Below, one piece after another: positions 1-13,000 of a DNA stretch of 64,000 nucleotides; within the stretch, counting starts at the first letter, position 1; each line of letters opens with the position of its first letter. The translations under genes and the position numbers were made by a program. The notes under the pieces are model-generated. The model had not been told where the DNA came from, ran no database searches, and was given only the letters and a program-made list of their open reading frames with translations. Origin of the DNA: Callaeas wilsoni (lineage: Eukaryota; Chordata; Aves; Passeriformes; Callaeidae); the NCBI GenBank assembly GCA_013398955.1, contig VWPU01008479.1, forward strand, positions 1 to 64,000, in the 5' to 3' direction.

Positions 1-430
1 TGGGGCCCCGCTGAGCGGGCCCGGTCCCGGGCGCTGCCCGCCCTGAGCCTCCGCCCGAGGGGGGGCACGGCGGGCAGCGCTGCCCCCGGCATGGCCCGTG
101 ACCTCCTGCCCCGCGCTGAGCAGCGGGCTCCAGCCGCACACCGCCGGACGGGCCTGACACGCGACTCAGCGCCTGACAAATCATTAACTAAACTGACACA
201 TCCCTTTGTGCATCGGGAATTCATGGATATGCCTTGGAGAAATAAGGAATGACCGAGGCCGGGGGACAGACCCGTTACCTTGTGCCAGAAAAGCGGCCCC
301 TGAGGAGGGTGGGCTCCCGGCTGGGCCCAGCAGCCCCGTCCAGCCACAGCGTGCAGGACTGCGGAATGCGAAAAGGGTTTCCCCTCGTGCCCAGGGCTGC
401 TCCACAGCAGCCTGCCCCTGCTCTGCTTTA
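1..430. promoter_or_regulatory. CpG island edge, probable promoter of the neighbouring gene
   Basis: The first 175 bases are extremely GC-rich and dense in CG dinucleotides, and a weaker GC-rich stretch runs to about 430. The sequence then drops abruptly to the AT-rich background of the window. This is what a vertebrate CpG-island promoter looks like. In mammals the gene beyond the 3' end of COBLL1 is GRB14, in the same orientation, so its 5' end would fall here; that is inference from synteny. A minus-strand ATG at 92-90 opens a frame running off the window edge, rich in Pro, Gly and Ala. I could not match it to GRB14, so I do not call it as coding. Confidence 0.5.
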
Positions 431-3400
431 TGTACACAAATCCCTCTGTCGCAATTCCATGGCCGTCCTTACCAGCATTCATCCTATTTCAAAATAAAAA
501 ATACCCCTTGCTGTATGAAGAACAGTTTGATGGCACCAAGCAGAGTGGGCAATACTGTGTAAGTCAGTCAATTTGATAGTCAAAAACTGAAAGCCCCTGG
601 TGAAGACAGCTGCATATAGAAACCTGACTGCCCTTGGCATGGTCAGGGGCAGTAGCTCACATGTCAGACTGGTGAAAATACAGAATGTTATGAGGCAAAT
701 GCTTTGCTGTTTTCCTGAATCCGCTGAAAAAATCATCACATGCAAGCCAAGATTTCAATTCTGGAGAAAGATTTTTGTGTCATAGAAGCAATACTCACGG
801 TTTTCATTTTGGCTGAGTCACAGATGATTTTGCAGGACATTCATTTTCAATGAAATGAAGGATTTCTTGTCCCCTGAACAGCTCATTCTGTTACGCTTAC
901 AGCAGAAGTCTAAGTTGATTAACAGTTCTTATATACAAAGTCTGGCAAATATATCAGGAATTTTACAGTGTCAGATAATTGACTGGACTTTTTCGTTGCT
1001 TGTGAACAGATATGCTTTTACAAAACTGCAGAGACCAGGCCACTGGGGTTTTTTGCCTAATTGATTCACAGGCATAGCTATAGCATGTTAAACCTCATTG
1101 TCTTCAGAAGAATAGAAGGCAGGACAACTGTTACAGGTGCTCTAGGTAGAAAACTGAGATCAGGAAGAGATAAAAACCTGCAAGTGGCAATTGTATGCTG
1201 ATATTCATCAGCATTGAAAAAGTTCAGCCACAAAAAGAAAATGTATTTTGACTTTTCACCTATTCTGTGCAACTTGCTACATAGCTGAAACCTGACATAC
1301 ATGGTGCGGTTTTTGTGTCTTTGGCTTAGTCATGTAATTGTTTTAAAATGCCAGGCAAATAAAAACCACAATTAGAATGAATAATAGCAAATAAATTAAA
1401 TTCTTTATTTTTCAAAATAACTTTGGTGGTAATCTAATGAGTCGTGACAGCAACAATGCCACTTCTAGAAAATATCAATAAGAATGTAATGCTATTATAA
1501 TTTCACTTGCATGTTGTAAGAAACAAATTGACTTTTTTTTTTCTAGATCTCATAGTCTGTCCTGATGCTTGCTGCTGTCGGTGCTTTCTCTGGGCATAAC
1601 ATTGCATGAGGGAAATACAGTCTGTGGAATACTGAGGCACAGAAGGACCTGTGCGATTGTTCCAGTGTAGCAATGGAAATGTTGCATGATGAGAGTGTGA
1701 AACTAAAGGTTCTCCTGCCTTACTGTCTCTCTTTGCAAACAACTGTAAGAATAAAAATGGTTTCCTGAGCTTGGCTAAAGATATCTGAGAGCATTTGACC
1801 TAGAATCTGCTCAAGTGTAACCTTTTTAAACTCATTCTTTGAACAAGTACAAACCCAGTAATCTCTGAACAGTTAATAGTGTTGATATTAAAAGACTGGC
1901 AGATTTCTGCTAAGATCCGACACCAAAACATTTGTTGAGCTGTGTGACTTGGTTTCCTTTTCATCATAAATACACTTAAGCTGCCTAGTGTGGTTTTTCA
2001 TAATTGCTATGCTTGTGCAGCACAATGGTTCTTGTTCTAAAATTTACCTCTTCCCTAAAACTAAATTTCTGTGTATTCTTCAATACTCAACTCAGTAGGT
2101 TTTTACTCCCCCTTTTAATTTTATCTTTCTTAGTCATAATCAGGTCCAGGTGTTTATCAAGTAAAATTAAAATATATTTTGAGAAAAATCGCAATGGATT
2201 CAAGCTATTCAGTATGCACCCCACTTCCAGAAAATCAAGCTCTCCAGTTCTCAAAAGCCTGTATGCTATTTAGAATCACAACACTTGATTAATGTGACAA
2301 AATTATATCTTTAATTAGAGTAAACTCACAATTATTACTGACAAAGTGGAGATTTAAAAAATCTAAACTACCTCTGATTATCTTCGAAAACTGTAGAGGA
2401 TTTTTTTTTTTATTTTTTTGGTCACCCTTCCACACATCCCCCCTTGCTTTTGTCCAAATACTCACAATGTATGTATAATGGTTTTACCACAAAAAGCTTC
2501 ACTGCCCTAAGAGAACTAATATCATACCTTTACACCATCTTTTGTCGTAGCTGCAGTAGTAGAGAAAGGAATTATTTCTATTCAAGTGCTAGATTGAAGC
2601 CACAGAAGTAGCTACTTTTTCCAGTGCAAGGCTACAACCAGGCATGTCTTGTCTCCCCACACAACGTTTTCTCCAAAAGCCCCCCAAAATAAATTGCATC
2701 AGCAGTAATGATACAGAGGATCACTCTAAGAAAAAAGTCATTTGTTCAGTAAAAAAGGCATACCCCAATTTATGTGTATTTATCTCAATGGACTTAAAAT
2801 GTGTTGAACAAATGGTCCTCATACAATGAGCTGTGCATTCTTGTTCTTTCTTGAGCACTTCAAAAGCCCATTTATAAATTTGAAAATGGGCCCAAGTACT
2901 TCATGAAAGCCGAATTTATCCAGTGACCACAAGTGGATATACCACTAGCTAGCTTCCTGGCAGTAGTGCATAAGTCTTTGAAAAGTATCTCTGGTTGAAC
3001 GTTTTGTGAGGAGTCTTCCCTATTATTACAGCTTGCATTGAATGTTAAGTCTAGAATGATTGTTAAAATGTGTATCTTTTATTGCAGGCAAGGAAATGTT
3101 CCAAAGGATTAAATCAGTACCACCAGTCTCAGTCATTTCCCCAAGCTGCTTTTCAACCTAATCTGAAACTCAGTGTACAGCTACACAAACCACAGCACAG
3201 TAACTCTTCAGTGTTTCCCCTGACTAAATTCTCTTTTTCTACATTTACTATCAAGAAGCAGATTTGCACTTGTTTTGTGTTGTTGTTTGGTTTAGGATAA
3301 AAAAATCAATTGAAAAGCATGAATACTTTAGCATACTTTTGTAAGAAACTTTAGTGGAGAGATGGATTTTATTGCCAGCTTTGACAACAGTGTTTGCTAT

Positions 3401-6400
3401 TTCAATAGCAAGTTCTGTGATTCCCTGTGATAGCTCTGTCAGAACATCCCCCGATGGAATTTTGCCTTGAACTGTAACACAAGATTGGAATGAAATCCTG
3501 TGCAGGTTTTTTTTTAGAATAAGAATGATACCCTTCAACTCAATCAAATTAAATCAAATCAAGAGCTTGTGATTTCTGAAATGTTGTTGTAGCCAAGAAC
3601 AGATAATTAGGTTCAGCCCAGGGTTGACTGAGTGGCATGTAGGGCTTGTGAGCTGCAGGTCAGACATGTGACATGCTGGCTTCTGCTCCCTCGCACTAGG
3701 GCTGCACGAAATCAGTCACACAGAACGTCTGTAATAAACGATGCATTAGGTGATGCAATCTGCGCTGGCCAACCTTGAACTGAGGCCTAAAGTTCCTTCC
3801 TAGAGAGAACTGTAATAGCCCAGGGTGAGTGTTACACACGCGGGGGTTACAGTGGCTACGTCTGCATCTAATGGTAGCTGAAGGTTGTGCGCTCACTTCC
3901 AGAAATAACTGCAGCAGTATATTATGTGGTTCATTTGTCCATAACTCCCCCTACTACCACAACAGCTACTGCACTAGATGTAATCTTCTGGAAGGGAATT
4001 GACAAGTGGATGATTTTAAACATCACATAAATTATTAACCATTTAGATAAATTAAACAGGCGATGTTTCACAACAGCGGAGTACTGCTGATACTTTTTAC
4101 AGCCCTATTTTTGAAAGGCCACCTTACACAAAAAACATGATTCTGACCTCATATGCCTTCAGAATACTGCACAAAAACATGTAATTGTTATGGAAGGAAG
4201 GTTGCAGGTGCCTGTGCTATCTGGTACTCCATGTGCTTATCCGGCACATAGAAGTTTAGTTTCCGTAATGTGAATTGTTGGGAAATCAGATTCAAGATCC
4301 TTTAACACTAGTCATTTTGTAGAGTGGGAAACAAAATACAAGCATTAAAAAAAAACCCAAACCAAACCAAAAACAAAACAACAAAAACACCAACCCTCCA
4401 AACAAACCCAAACCAACCACAAAAAAATAAAAACAAGAAATGTAGAGCGAAAATGATTTTTCGCAAACAGCCACACCACTCATAAGTCTCAGCCATTTCT
4501 GAGCTGCTGCCAAGGACACTGAAACAGTAGAAACAGACAAAGCACAGTAAGAGTCTCCAGATACATGAAAAGAGGAAGACAAAAGTAAACTTCTTTTGGA
4601 CTGAAAGAAACAACATACCTGGTCAGACTCCAGGCATGCAGCACTCCACTTTTGTTATCAAAGTACAAGGCTGATGTATGGAATTGAAAGACAAAATGAA
4701 TTCTGTTTTTGGAAGAATTTATGTGAAGAGATTTGTTTGCCTAAATGCAGACATTTCATACCAATTTAGAGCCCTATTCTACCATGCCTTAAGAAGGCAC
4801 AGATTTCCTGTTCAGCCTATGTCACACAGGTCTGTCCAGTGGGGATGTTTCAGGTATCATTGGGTATTAAATATGTCACCAGTCACTTGTATTTAGGTGC
4901 TTAAACTTCACTCCTACTATTTCTCTTCTGCTTCTGTAATATGCCACTTGCAAAAAACTAGCCATGACTTTAAGATAAAGTCTAGGAACATCAGGCATAC
5001 TGCAGTGTGAAACTGGATTTTGAAAGCTTTCATCAGATCTAAGGAGATTTTCTCTAATTCTGGGAACAGTAAGAAATTTGAAATGTGTTCATATGCATAT
5101 CTGCATACATGTGAGGGAAGGAGGAATTTTTCTCTTCCAAAATCGCAGGAATAATCTAGCCCAAATTTGCACCAGCCCTGGTTGAGCAAAGCAATTTCCA
5201 AATCAATCTACCTGTACATGTGCAATTTAGAATGCCTTGAAAATGGGCTCTGAAATGGAAAGCTCTTCTGAATCCTGATGATGGAGTCATTATATTTCTG
5301 TCAAATGACAGAAACCAAACAAGTGCTCATCAGTCCAGCTGGAATTCCCGAGGTAGTTCCACTGTATGATAACATACCTGCCACCATTTTAATACATCAC
5401 CTGGTAGGACATTTAGCACTCTTTGGAATGCATTAATCACACAGAGAAGGTCATTTGCTCTGTCTCAAGAGTTATTCCAAGAAATCTATATTCAGGAAAT
5501 GAGATATTCAATAAACCTTTGAAAAACCAACCTACCGTTCACATTTTAAAAGCATTGTGCTGACTACTTCGAAGTTATTATATTAAAAGGTTATTAATGC
5601 AAATCTCTGTAATTCAGGAACCCAATCTAACAATGCCAATCTCAGCACTTATTATGGACCTAATTATTAGAACATCAGTGCACCTAACATTTTAATGTAT
5701 TTATTCCCTTCATACGGATGAGTAAACGTTTGCATCTTTATGTGCCTGAACATGTTTAAAAATTAACCCTAAGAGGGTATTCAGAGTACCTGACTTTAGA
5801 CAACTACATCATGTTAGCTTGGCCATCACTAAGGAGAGAAACAGAAGACTCTAGATGTCAGCTAAAAATCACAGGGAGTTTAGCGCTGACAACCATCCCA
5901 GAACAACTTTTTTGTTTCCTCTGAATACATAGAAAATCTTAGGAGAACTGTCTTCTCACTTAAGCATCTCTGTTTGCTGCTGAGAATTAGACAATGCAAT
6001 TAATTTCCTAAGTAATTTTCTCAAAATCTAATGGAATTTATGGCTCAGTAAGAAATGCAAACTCTGAGTCCAAAATTAGTACTCTAACAGTCAGGCTGTC
6101 CTTCTTTGTATAATGAAGGTTTCTTGTTTCTAAAAATAAAGAAAGGTAAAATGCATTAATACTTTGTCACTTCAAACAATAAATCAGCTTTAAATCTGGT
6201 CCAAAGGGCATTTTTCCTTTGAGCTGGAAAAAAAAGTACCTTTTCCTTTGATTTTGTGTTTATTGAACCTGTGCTCTGGAGTCACTTAGTACCTCCTAGA
6301 ATTAAAAAATGGGTTTTTTTCTAATAGTCATAATTTTACCATGACAAATAGAATAATTTCATAACACTAAATGTAAGCAACCATCTAGTTTGCTTTTGTG

Positions 6401-9400
6401 TATTTATGAAGGAGACACTCCACAATATATGAGTACATACAAGATAATTCCAGGCAATTATGTTACACATAGTGACTCTATAAATTCTATTTAACAGTCA
6501 AAAAGTCTTACAAAATTTCCCTTGGGGTCAGGGCGCAGGGAGAGAAGGAGAAAAATGCTTGCTACTGAACAAGTTCATAAATAATTTGCACCTGACTTCA
6601 AAGAAATTTAACATTTGATGTATCTGAAGTATTTGGGAAGAAGGAATACAAACTGAGATCATATCTAAAATGAAGAAAATTATTATAGCCACTCAGCCCT
6701 TTTAAATTCAACCTTCAGTGTTCTCCTCCACTTCCATAAATTTATCCAAATCCATTATACTTATCTCAGAATTATAATATGAGAAAGCAGAATTTTTTTC
6801 CTTTTTCTTTTACACTATTTGAACTAACTTTTTAAAACAGTGACAGTGAAGTTTTCAGACTTCAAACCCACTTGAGCTTTCATTCTGTCCATCAAGAAGA
6901 ACTGCGGGACTAATACATCCCCTTTCTATAATGTCCAGGTCTTTATACATCCTCTCTAGACATAAACTTGGTATGCTTTCTTATGACTGGATTTCTGTGC
7001 TACTGGATCACTCAAGATGACATATCCATCCCACAGATGGACTCAGCACACAGGCACAGTTCTGTCAAATTTGCCACAGCACCCGACAGAGGATCTGTAG
7101 TAGCTTTATGGTTTTTGTGTTCTCATTGTCGGCTGTGGGAGGACAGACAGTAACTGATCTGGCAAAAAGCCTACTGGTGAAAGTTCAAACCATTGAAAGT
7201 CTCTTAAAGAATTGGAACTAACAAAGTGAGTTTGAGGATTCTTCTTCCTGTGGTAGCTCTTCAAGGCCTCAAGCCCATTATAGCATTTTGACAAGCCCTG
7301 GGCACAGAGCCAATACCACCTATTAATCATATTAAAGCCAAGATGTATTACTGAGGGTCATACATTAAACTTGCTAACTGATATACTGGACTTGGTGCAA
7401 GTCCCTTAACCAAATTCCAATTAACATTCCTTGGCCTGGGTGGTTTTATCTGGAGAAGGTACTTTGCAGTGTAGCTGGAGGTAGCCCATTGAACATTGCA
7501 TTCTATCCAAATGTAATTGCAGTTCAACAATGGGTGAAGGAGTTAATTCTTGCATGGGCTGAATTTTGCTCAATTGCAACTTGGATTCAGGCAAAAGTTG
7601 TTTGAATTTCTATGGGGAGTAAGAAAAGTATATTTTAACATCTTTTATTATCACAGTCCTTTCAGAACATTTCTCCTTTTGTTTATTTGGAGAGAAAATC
7701 TACCATTAAGTGATTTGTTAAAATATTAAAACCCCAGTTTGGCTGGCTCTCAAGCAGGAACGTAGGCTTCTATTATAACATATTGGGAGCTTTTAAACCA
7801 AAGCAATTCATAATAAATTTATTCAAATTGACACATTTCTGGTTATAATGTCTTCATTATTTCTTCAGAGTTATGAAACATGAATTATATCACTGTAACC
7901 ACAACACTAGTCAAGGAAATCTAATTTTCTGTGAAGTCTGTTTGTACAGTCATCATGTAGCTCAAGGCATACATTCAATTATTTTCTTCTACTGTTCCTT
8001 ATATTGGTGTTATTCCAAAGGCTATAGTAATATTATAACCTCATTACATCTAATTCTAAAAAATATTCTTACTTGGCAGATTCTAAAAATATATAGCAAC
8101 ATAAAAAATTAGAAATAATTATATCATTAAAATCTATTAGGCATACATCGAAGAGAAGTGCATCTCAGATTTTTTGTATATTTCAAACACTCTTTAAGCA
8201 GTACATGCATTTTATCACCATAGCCAGCAAGCTAGCATACATTTTATTCAATTCAGATTAAAACTGATGTAAGTTAACATGGCATAGGATTCCTGAATCG
8301 TGAGAACACAATCATTAAAATGATCAACGTAAGTCAAAAAAGAACTTTTTAAAGCAAAACAAAAAGGTTCTCCATAAGTATCTTTTCTCTCTTATACTTA
8401 ATTTACTAAATTCTTCTAACAAGAATGAAGTGAATTATAATTAAAAATAAAAAACCCACACTGATAGTTTCTTAGGATGGAAAGGTTTTTTTTCTCTTGT
8501 TTTGCTGTCAGAAATGAAAGCCCAAGCTGCAATTATTAAAGGTCTGAATTTGCATTTTTCAGCAATCCAGAGCAGGTATTGTTATCATCATTATCATTAT
8601 AAAGTTCTTTGTCTATGGATATTGTAACAAAGATGCTGGTCAGCTGTTTGTTAGATGCCTTGTCAGTCATCAGATAATCTTACAGTAGATTAAAAAGAAC
8701 AGCAAATTAGAATTATAGCTTTGTGAACTCATAGCTCTTAAATCCTCTATAAACTAAAGTAACTGGATGCAGTGCCTAGAAGCTAACACAGGGAAACTGC
8801 CGAAGCTAAAAATAAATTAAGGGATTTGTTTGTAAATAGCTGGTAGGATCCTGTCTCCTAACACCGCCCTCTTTCCCTCTTGTCCTTTTTGTTAAGACAG
8901 CTGGACTGGACAACCTCACAAAACTAAAACTCCCCTAAGCCAAGACCTCTCCAGCTTACTGTAGTTGGAACAGAGATTTGAGGATGAATATTAAAGTGAA
9001 AATGGCCCTTGATAAGACCCTGCTGGCCTGAACTACCAGTGAGAAGGACTGAAAGAACAGCATGCAAGATCCCTTCTGGAGTAGTGGAAGGCAGTGTCTT
9101 CTCTGCCACAAGTCAGACCAATTTAGATGGCTCTTTGAGTAACTGAGCTGATTGAGTAAGAGGCAAACTCAGCTTTATTCTATGAATGAATCTTTACAGA
9201 CCTGCTATGGAACCTGTCCAAAAGCAGCCCAAGCAGACACCCCCTGGAACAGTGTGTCAGGAGCTTATCTGCTAAAAGGTATCAGGAAAAGTGGAAGCCA
9301 AAAAGTTTACTGTTCCTAGGGAGGTTTGAAGTATGCATATTTTATCTCTATTTTCTCTTACAAAGCACTTTATTTGTACTATTTTTTGCTATGATCAGAT

Positions 9401-9610
9401 ACATGTGTATCTCTAGTTTCCATGTGGAGTCAGTCTGGAAAGGTGGAGTGCAGCACAGCATCCTTTGGGAAGTCTGGGCCCTGGTTAAACACTGTTGCTG
9501 CAGCGGTTACTGTGGAAGATTTCAGTGGAGGGCTGGCCCCTGGCAGCCTTTTCCAGCCTTCACCCCAGGGCCAACCAACGGCCTCAGTGTGCTACAATGT
9601 GGAACATGAG
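431..9610. other. Intergenic AT-rich DNA
   Basis: No exon, RNA gene or clear transposon was recognised here apart from the A/C-rich tract listed separately. The short open frames are scattered over both strands, are of chance length, and show no recognisable protein motif. A slightly CpG-containing patch at about 3690-3900 is unexplained. This would be the space between the inferred GRB14 promoter and COBLL1. Confidence 0.5.
4347..4434. repeat. A/C-only low-complexity tract
   Basis: About 88 bases contain no G and only two T. They are made of CCAAA, CAAA and A-run units. Read on the minus strand this is a TTTGG/TTTG-type tract. Shorter tracts of the same composition occur at 25746-25772, 27111-27160 and 28816-28853. 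Confidence 0.75.
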
Positions 9611-10067
9611 AGATTGATGCCTTAGGATTTTAGCTTTTCTATTTTCATATGTTGGTAATCCTGCAATTCTTTACTGTGTAACTCTGAGCTCCATATAGAG
9701 TGTTAGCTACTGCTTTTCCCATTTTTGTCAGACCAAACAATTCCTCTCTAGGCCTGAGAATCAAGGACACCTCACTGTCTCAGGCCACGAGAAATGTGAA
9801 CAAAAGTGAGATGGGGGGAGCAAACTAAGAGAATGGGACTCCACTACCTGAAGCTGTAATTGGACAATTAACCTCAGATATGCAAATGGACAAAACTTGT
9901 ATCTGTCCGAAAAACGTGTGACTGTGGTTCATCCTGGGTGTAGTCTCTGCGAGACTCCTGCACTGCCCAAGGTGTGCCCTGTGAAGGCCTTTCAATAAAT
10001 CCCTGCCTTTTATCCTTTCACTCTGTCCAGCCTCTGTTCCAGGTCAGCCTCTACAAGGCATCAAGAT
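9611..10067 (+). mobile_element. Solo LTR of an endogenous retrovirus, with target site duplication
   Basis: The element spans 9615-10063 (449 bp). It starts TGATGCCTT and ends AAGGCATCA, a perfect 9-bp terminal inverted repeat with the TG...CA ends typical of LTRs. The 4-bp sequence AGAT lies directly on both sides (9611-9614 and 10064-10067), as expected for a target duplication. An AATAAA signal at 9994-9999 on the plus strand sits about 65 bases from the 3' end, consistent with the R region. This sets the orientation. No primer-binding site, polypurine tract or gag/pol/env coding sequence is seen on either side, so this is a recombined solo LTR. The 4-bp duplication argues against a classical 5-bp ERVL insertion, but the family is not assigned. 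Confidence 0.8.
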
Positions 10068-13000
10068 GGGGTGAAGCAGTAGGTCCTCTTACCTGTGTGA
10101 TGCTTTCAAAGTGAGGCAAAACTATATTCCTCTGCACAGGCAACCAACACCGTGTTTGCTTCCTGGTCCTGCACAAGGTGGGAGAACAGCTGAGAGACAG
10201 TGTCTGCCTTTGGTGTAGGTTCCCTCACCATCTCTTTGTCTACCTCTGGCAGATGATGGCACGGTCACTCTTCAAAAGCTCTTGGTACACCTTGCTGCAA
10301 GGGAGTCATGGGTGTGCCAGAAGGGCCTCCCAAACATGAGACGTGGTGGGGTGTTACCACACCACAATGGTCAAGCATTGTGGAGAACTCTTCTGAGTCT
10401 GCTGCATAGATGTGGGCAAGATACTCTGACCTGAAAAAGTCTTCTGAACTGCCTGGCAGCAGTCAAATAGGGCAGGTGAGGTATTGCCATTGTTTCCAGA
10501 GTTCAGGGAATTAATGCATTTCCAGTGTCCGGTGGCTGCATAACTAAGGGAACAGAAACAATTTAACAGCTACTGCAATTTGTTTTCATACTAGGATTCC
10601 ATTTTTCAGGGAGTAATTGTGAGAATATATCAAATTGTTGACCCTTTGCAAGTGGGCTACAACATAAATTAATCGTTGTGTAAAAAAATGAATTTTATGT
10701 TTACACTGCAATTTGTCCCTGAAATGGAGGCTCAATTAGAGTTTCAATTATTTACTAAAGACATTTTAAACGTAATGTCCAAACAATGCTACATAAATTA
10801 AACATGATGTAATTGAGTGTAACACTAAGTGGCTCATCACTGTTGATTCATGTGGAAATCACTGGAATTCTACTGATCATTATGCATTCATTCAGTATTA
10901 ATGTAGATACCATATGCACTTCCATAGGGATTCTAGTGTTGCTCAGCATTCATTAAGTTTTAATGTACCATTAAAAAGGCATCAAAAGACCCATCTAAAA
11001 ACCCTGCCACAAAGGTAGTTCATTTAAAGACAGTTAAAGCAGCATGTTTCACTTTAACGTTGCAATACAAAGTAAGGTAATAATGAATCAGCAGAAACAG
11101 TTCAAGAGAAAATAATGTTTGATTGCAAGCCAGACTAGAGTGTTTGAACTAAAGGCAATACATTCACCCTGTTCCAGATTTCTGGACAGCTACTTGTATT
11201 TCTAGACAAAAGTACTTATCATGCAAGTACATGGTCTTTAAGTTGAAATTAGTGAACAAGCATATATCATATCCTTAAGGTTTTAAGTTCTTTTGTTCAC
11301 TGGCCAGAGAACTGAAAAGATCACCTGTGATTCAGATGATCACATCTGTGAATAAATAGGACTTAGCAAGGTTCTATTCAGCTGGATATTTAGTGCTTTA
11401 GAAGCATGACATACAAACTTTTCTCAAACTTTGATCTTGTACAAAGTAGGTATATCCTGTAGGTGACTTGCTAGAGCAAATAGCAAAAGGAGACAGATTT
11501 AAAAAAATAAAGGTGTCTACGAGAAAAAATCCTCTTCCCAAGATACTGAGCAAAATGAAGCATAAGGCATGCTCAGACCTACCTATTTGTTTTGGTAAAC
11601 CTTGATGATATAAAATGGATAAAATGGCAAAAGTGTACAAGTCTCAAATGCCTATGGCACAACTCCTGATGTTATATAAGGATATTAGTGGCACAGAGAG
11701 CATGAACAGGGATTGATGAGTTAATGTCTCTTTCAGGAAAAGCATTGGAGAGGATTAAATTAGGCTAGCAAGTAGAAGTTCACAACAAACAAAAAATGTT
11801 TTTTCAGACAGTGTATCATTAAGTCAAAGAACTCCATGTCACACAGGAATGTGTCACTGTTCAAAATTTATGGCAGTTGAAAGATAAGTTGCCAAGCTCT
11901 TGAACAAGACTGTTTAAGACTACTAAATAAATAGAAATTATCTTCACTTTGGCATTCTCAGAGCTAAAAATTGTTGAAGGTTTAGCATACTTGGGGGTAA
12001 GTATTACTTTGTGTATTTTATAATCTTATGTTTTTCCCTAGGCATATACTTTTGATCATTGTCAAAAGCCAGATAACAGACAAATAAACCTTCAGTTTGA
12101 CCCAGTATAGCTATTCTTCCTTTATGCTCTAAAGCTAGAGCAGATTATTGCTTGAAGATACAATGATTAATCCCTTGCATTCATGTAGCAACTTTTGAGT
12201 TGAAACATGGTTATGTCATCCTGGTCAGTTTTCTTTTTTTTTTTTTTTTTTTTTNAAAGCACCCCCATTCCTTTAATCTTTCTTGACATGGTTTCTAAAG
12301 GTCTTATAACTTTTTATTTTGATCTCTCACCCGAACTGCCTTCCACTGTTAGATAAGCTATCTAAAGAGTCAGAATTCAATCTAAAATATCTGCTGCTTT
12401 TAACTCCTTTATTTTTCACTTGGAGATTTGTTTAATTCCTGCTTATGTTGTTTTTCCAACTGATGATCAGGCAACTCACATTTCATATCACCTCCAAACT
12501 ATGTTTTTAAAGGAATTTAATAGTTACACACGACACGCCTACTTCCTTTTCCTGACAATATGGTCCAGCAGACCCTTCCTAACACCTTTTCAGCCTTTTA
12601 TCTTTGGTTGGCAGCAAAGACAATGTCTTTTATGTCTACTGAACCACAAAGCACACCTGACAGTCTAAAATACTGGTTTTACTTTGGAAATTTTCTTTAA
12701 AAGAACACAATAGCAGACAGAGTTTGAATAAAATGAAAAAAATTAAAGCCACCGTTTCCAGGTAGAGCCTTGCAGCCCAGGTCCTCCAGACCTGCCTTTC
12801 TTGGGCTTCCTTTTCCTGACAGGCCAAGTCCTAGGTGGACTTGATACACTGAGCTTGTGCCTGTGTCTCACAGTAGCTTCTGTTAAAGCTTACCACAGCT
12901 CACAGTGGGGCTCAGGTAGAGCTTACACAGATGTGTAAGAGATGGTCATAACACACTTAAAGAGCTGGGCCACCAGCAGCTCCACTGCCTTCCGACCGTT

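Noticed and set aside
1..92. Minus-strand ATG frame rich in Pro, Gly and Ala in the CpG island
   Set aside because: Any frame in such GC-rich DNA stays open, and it did not resemble the GRB14 N-terminus that I recall.
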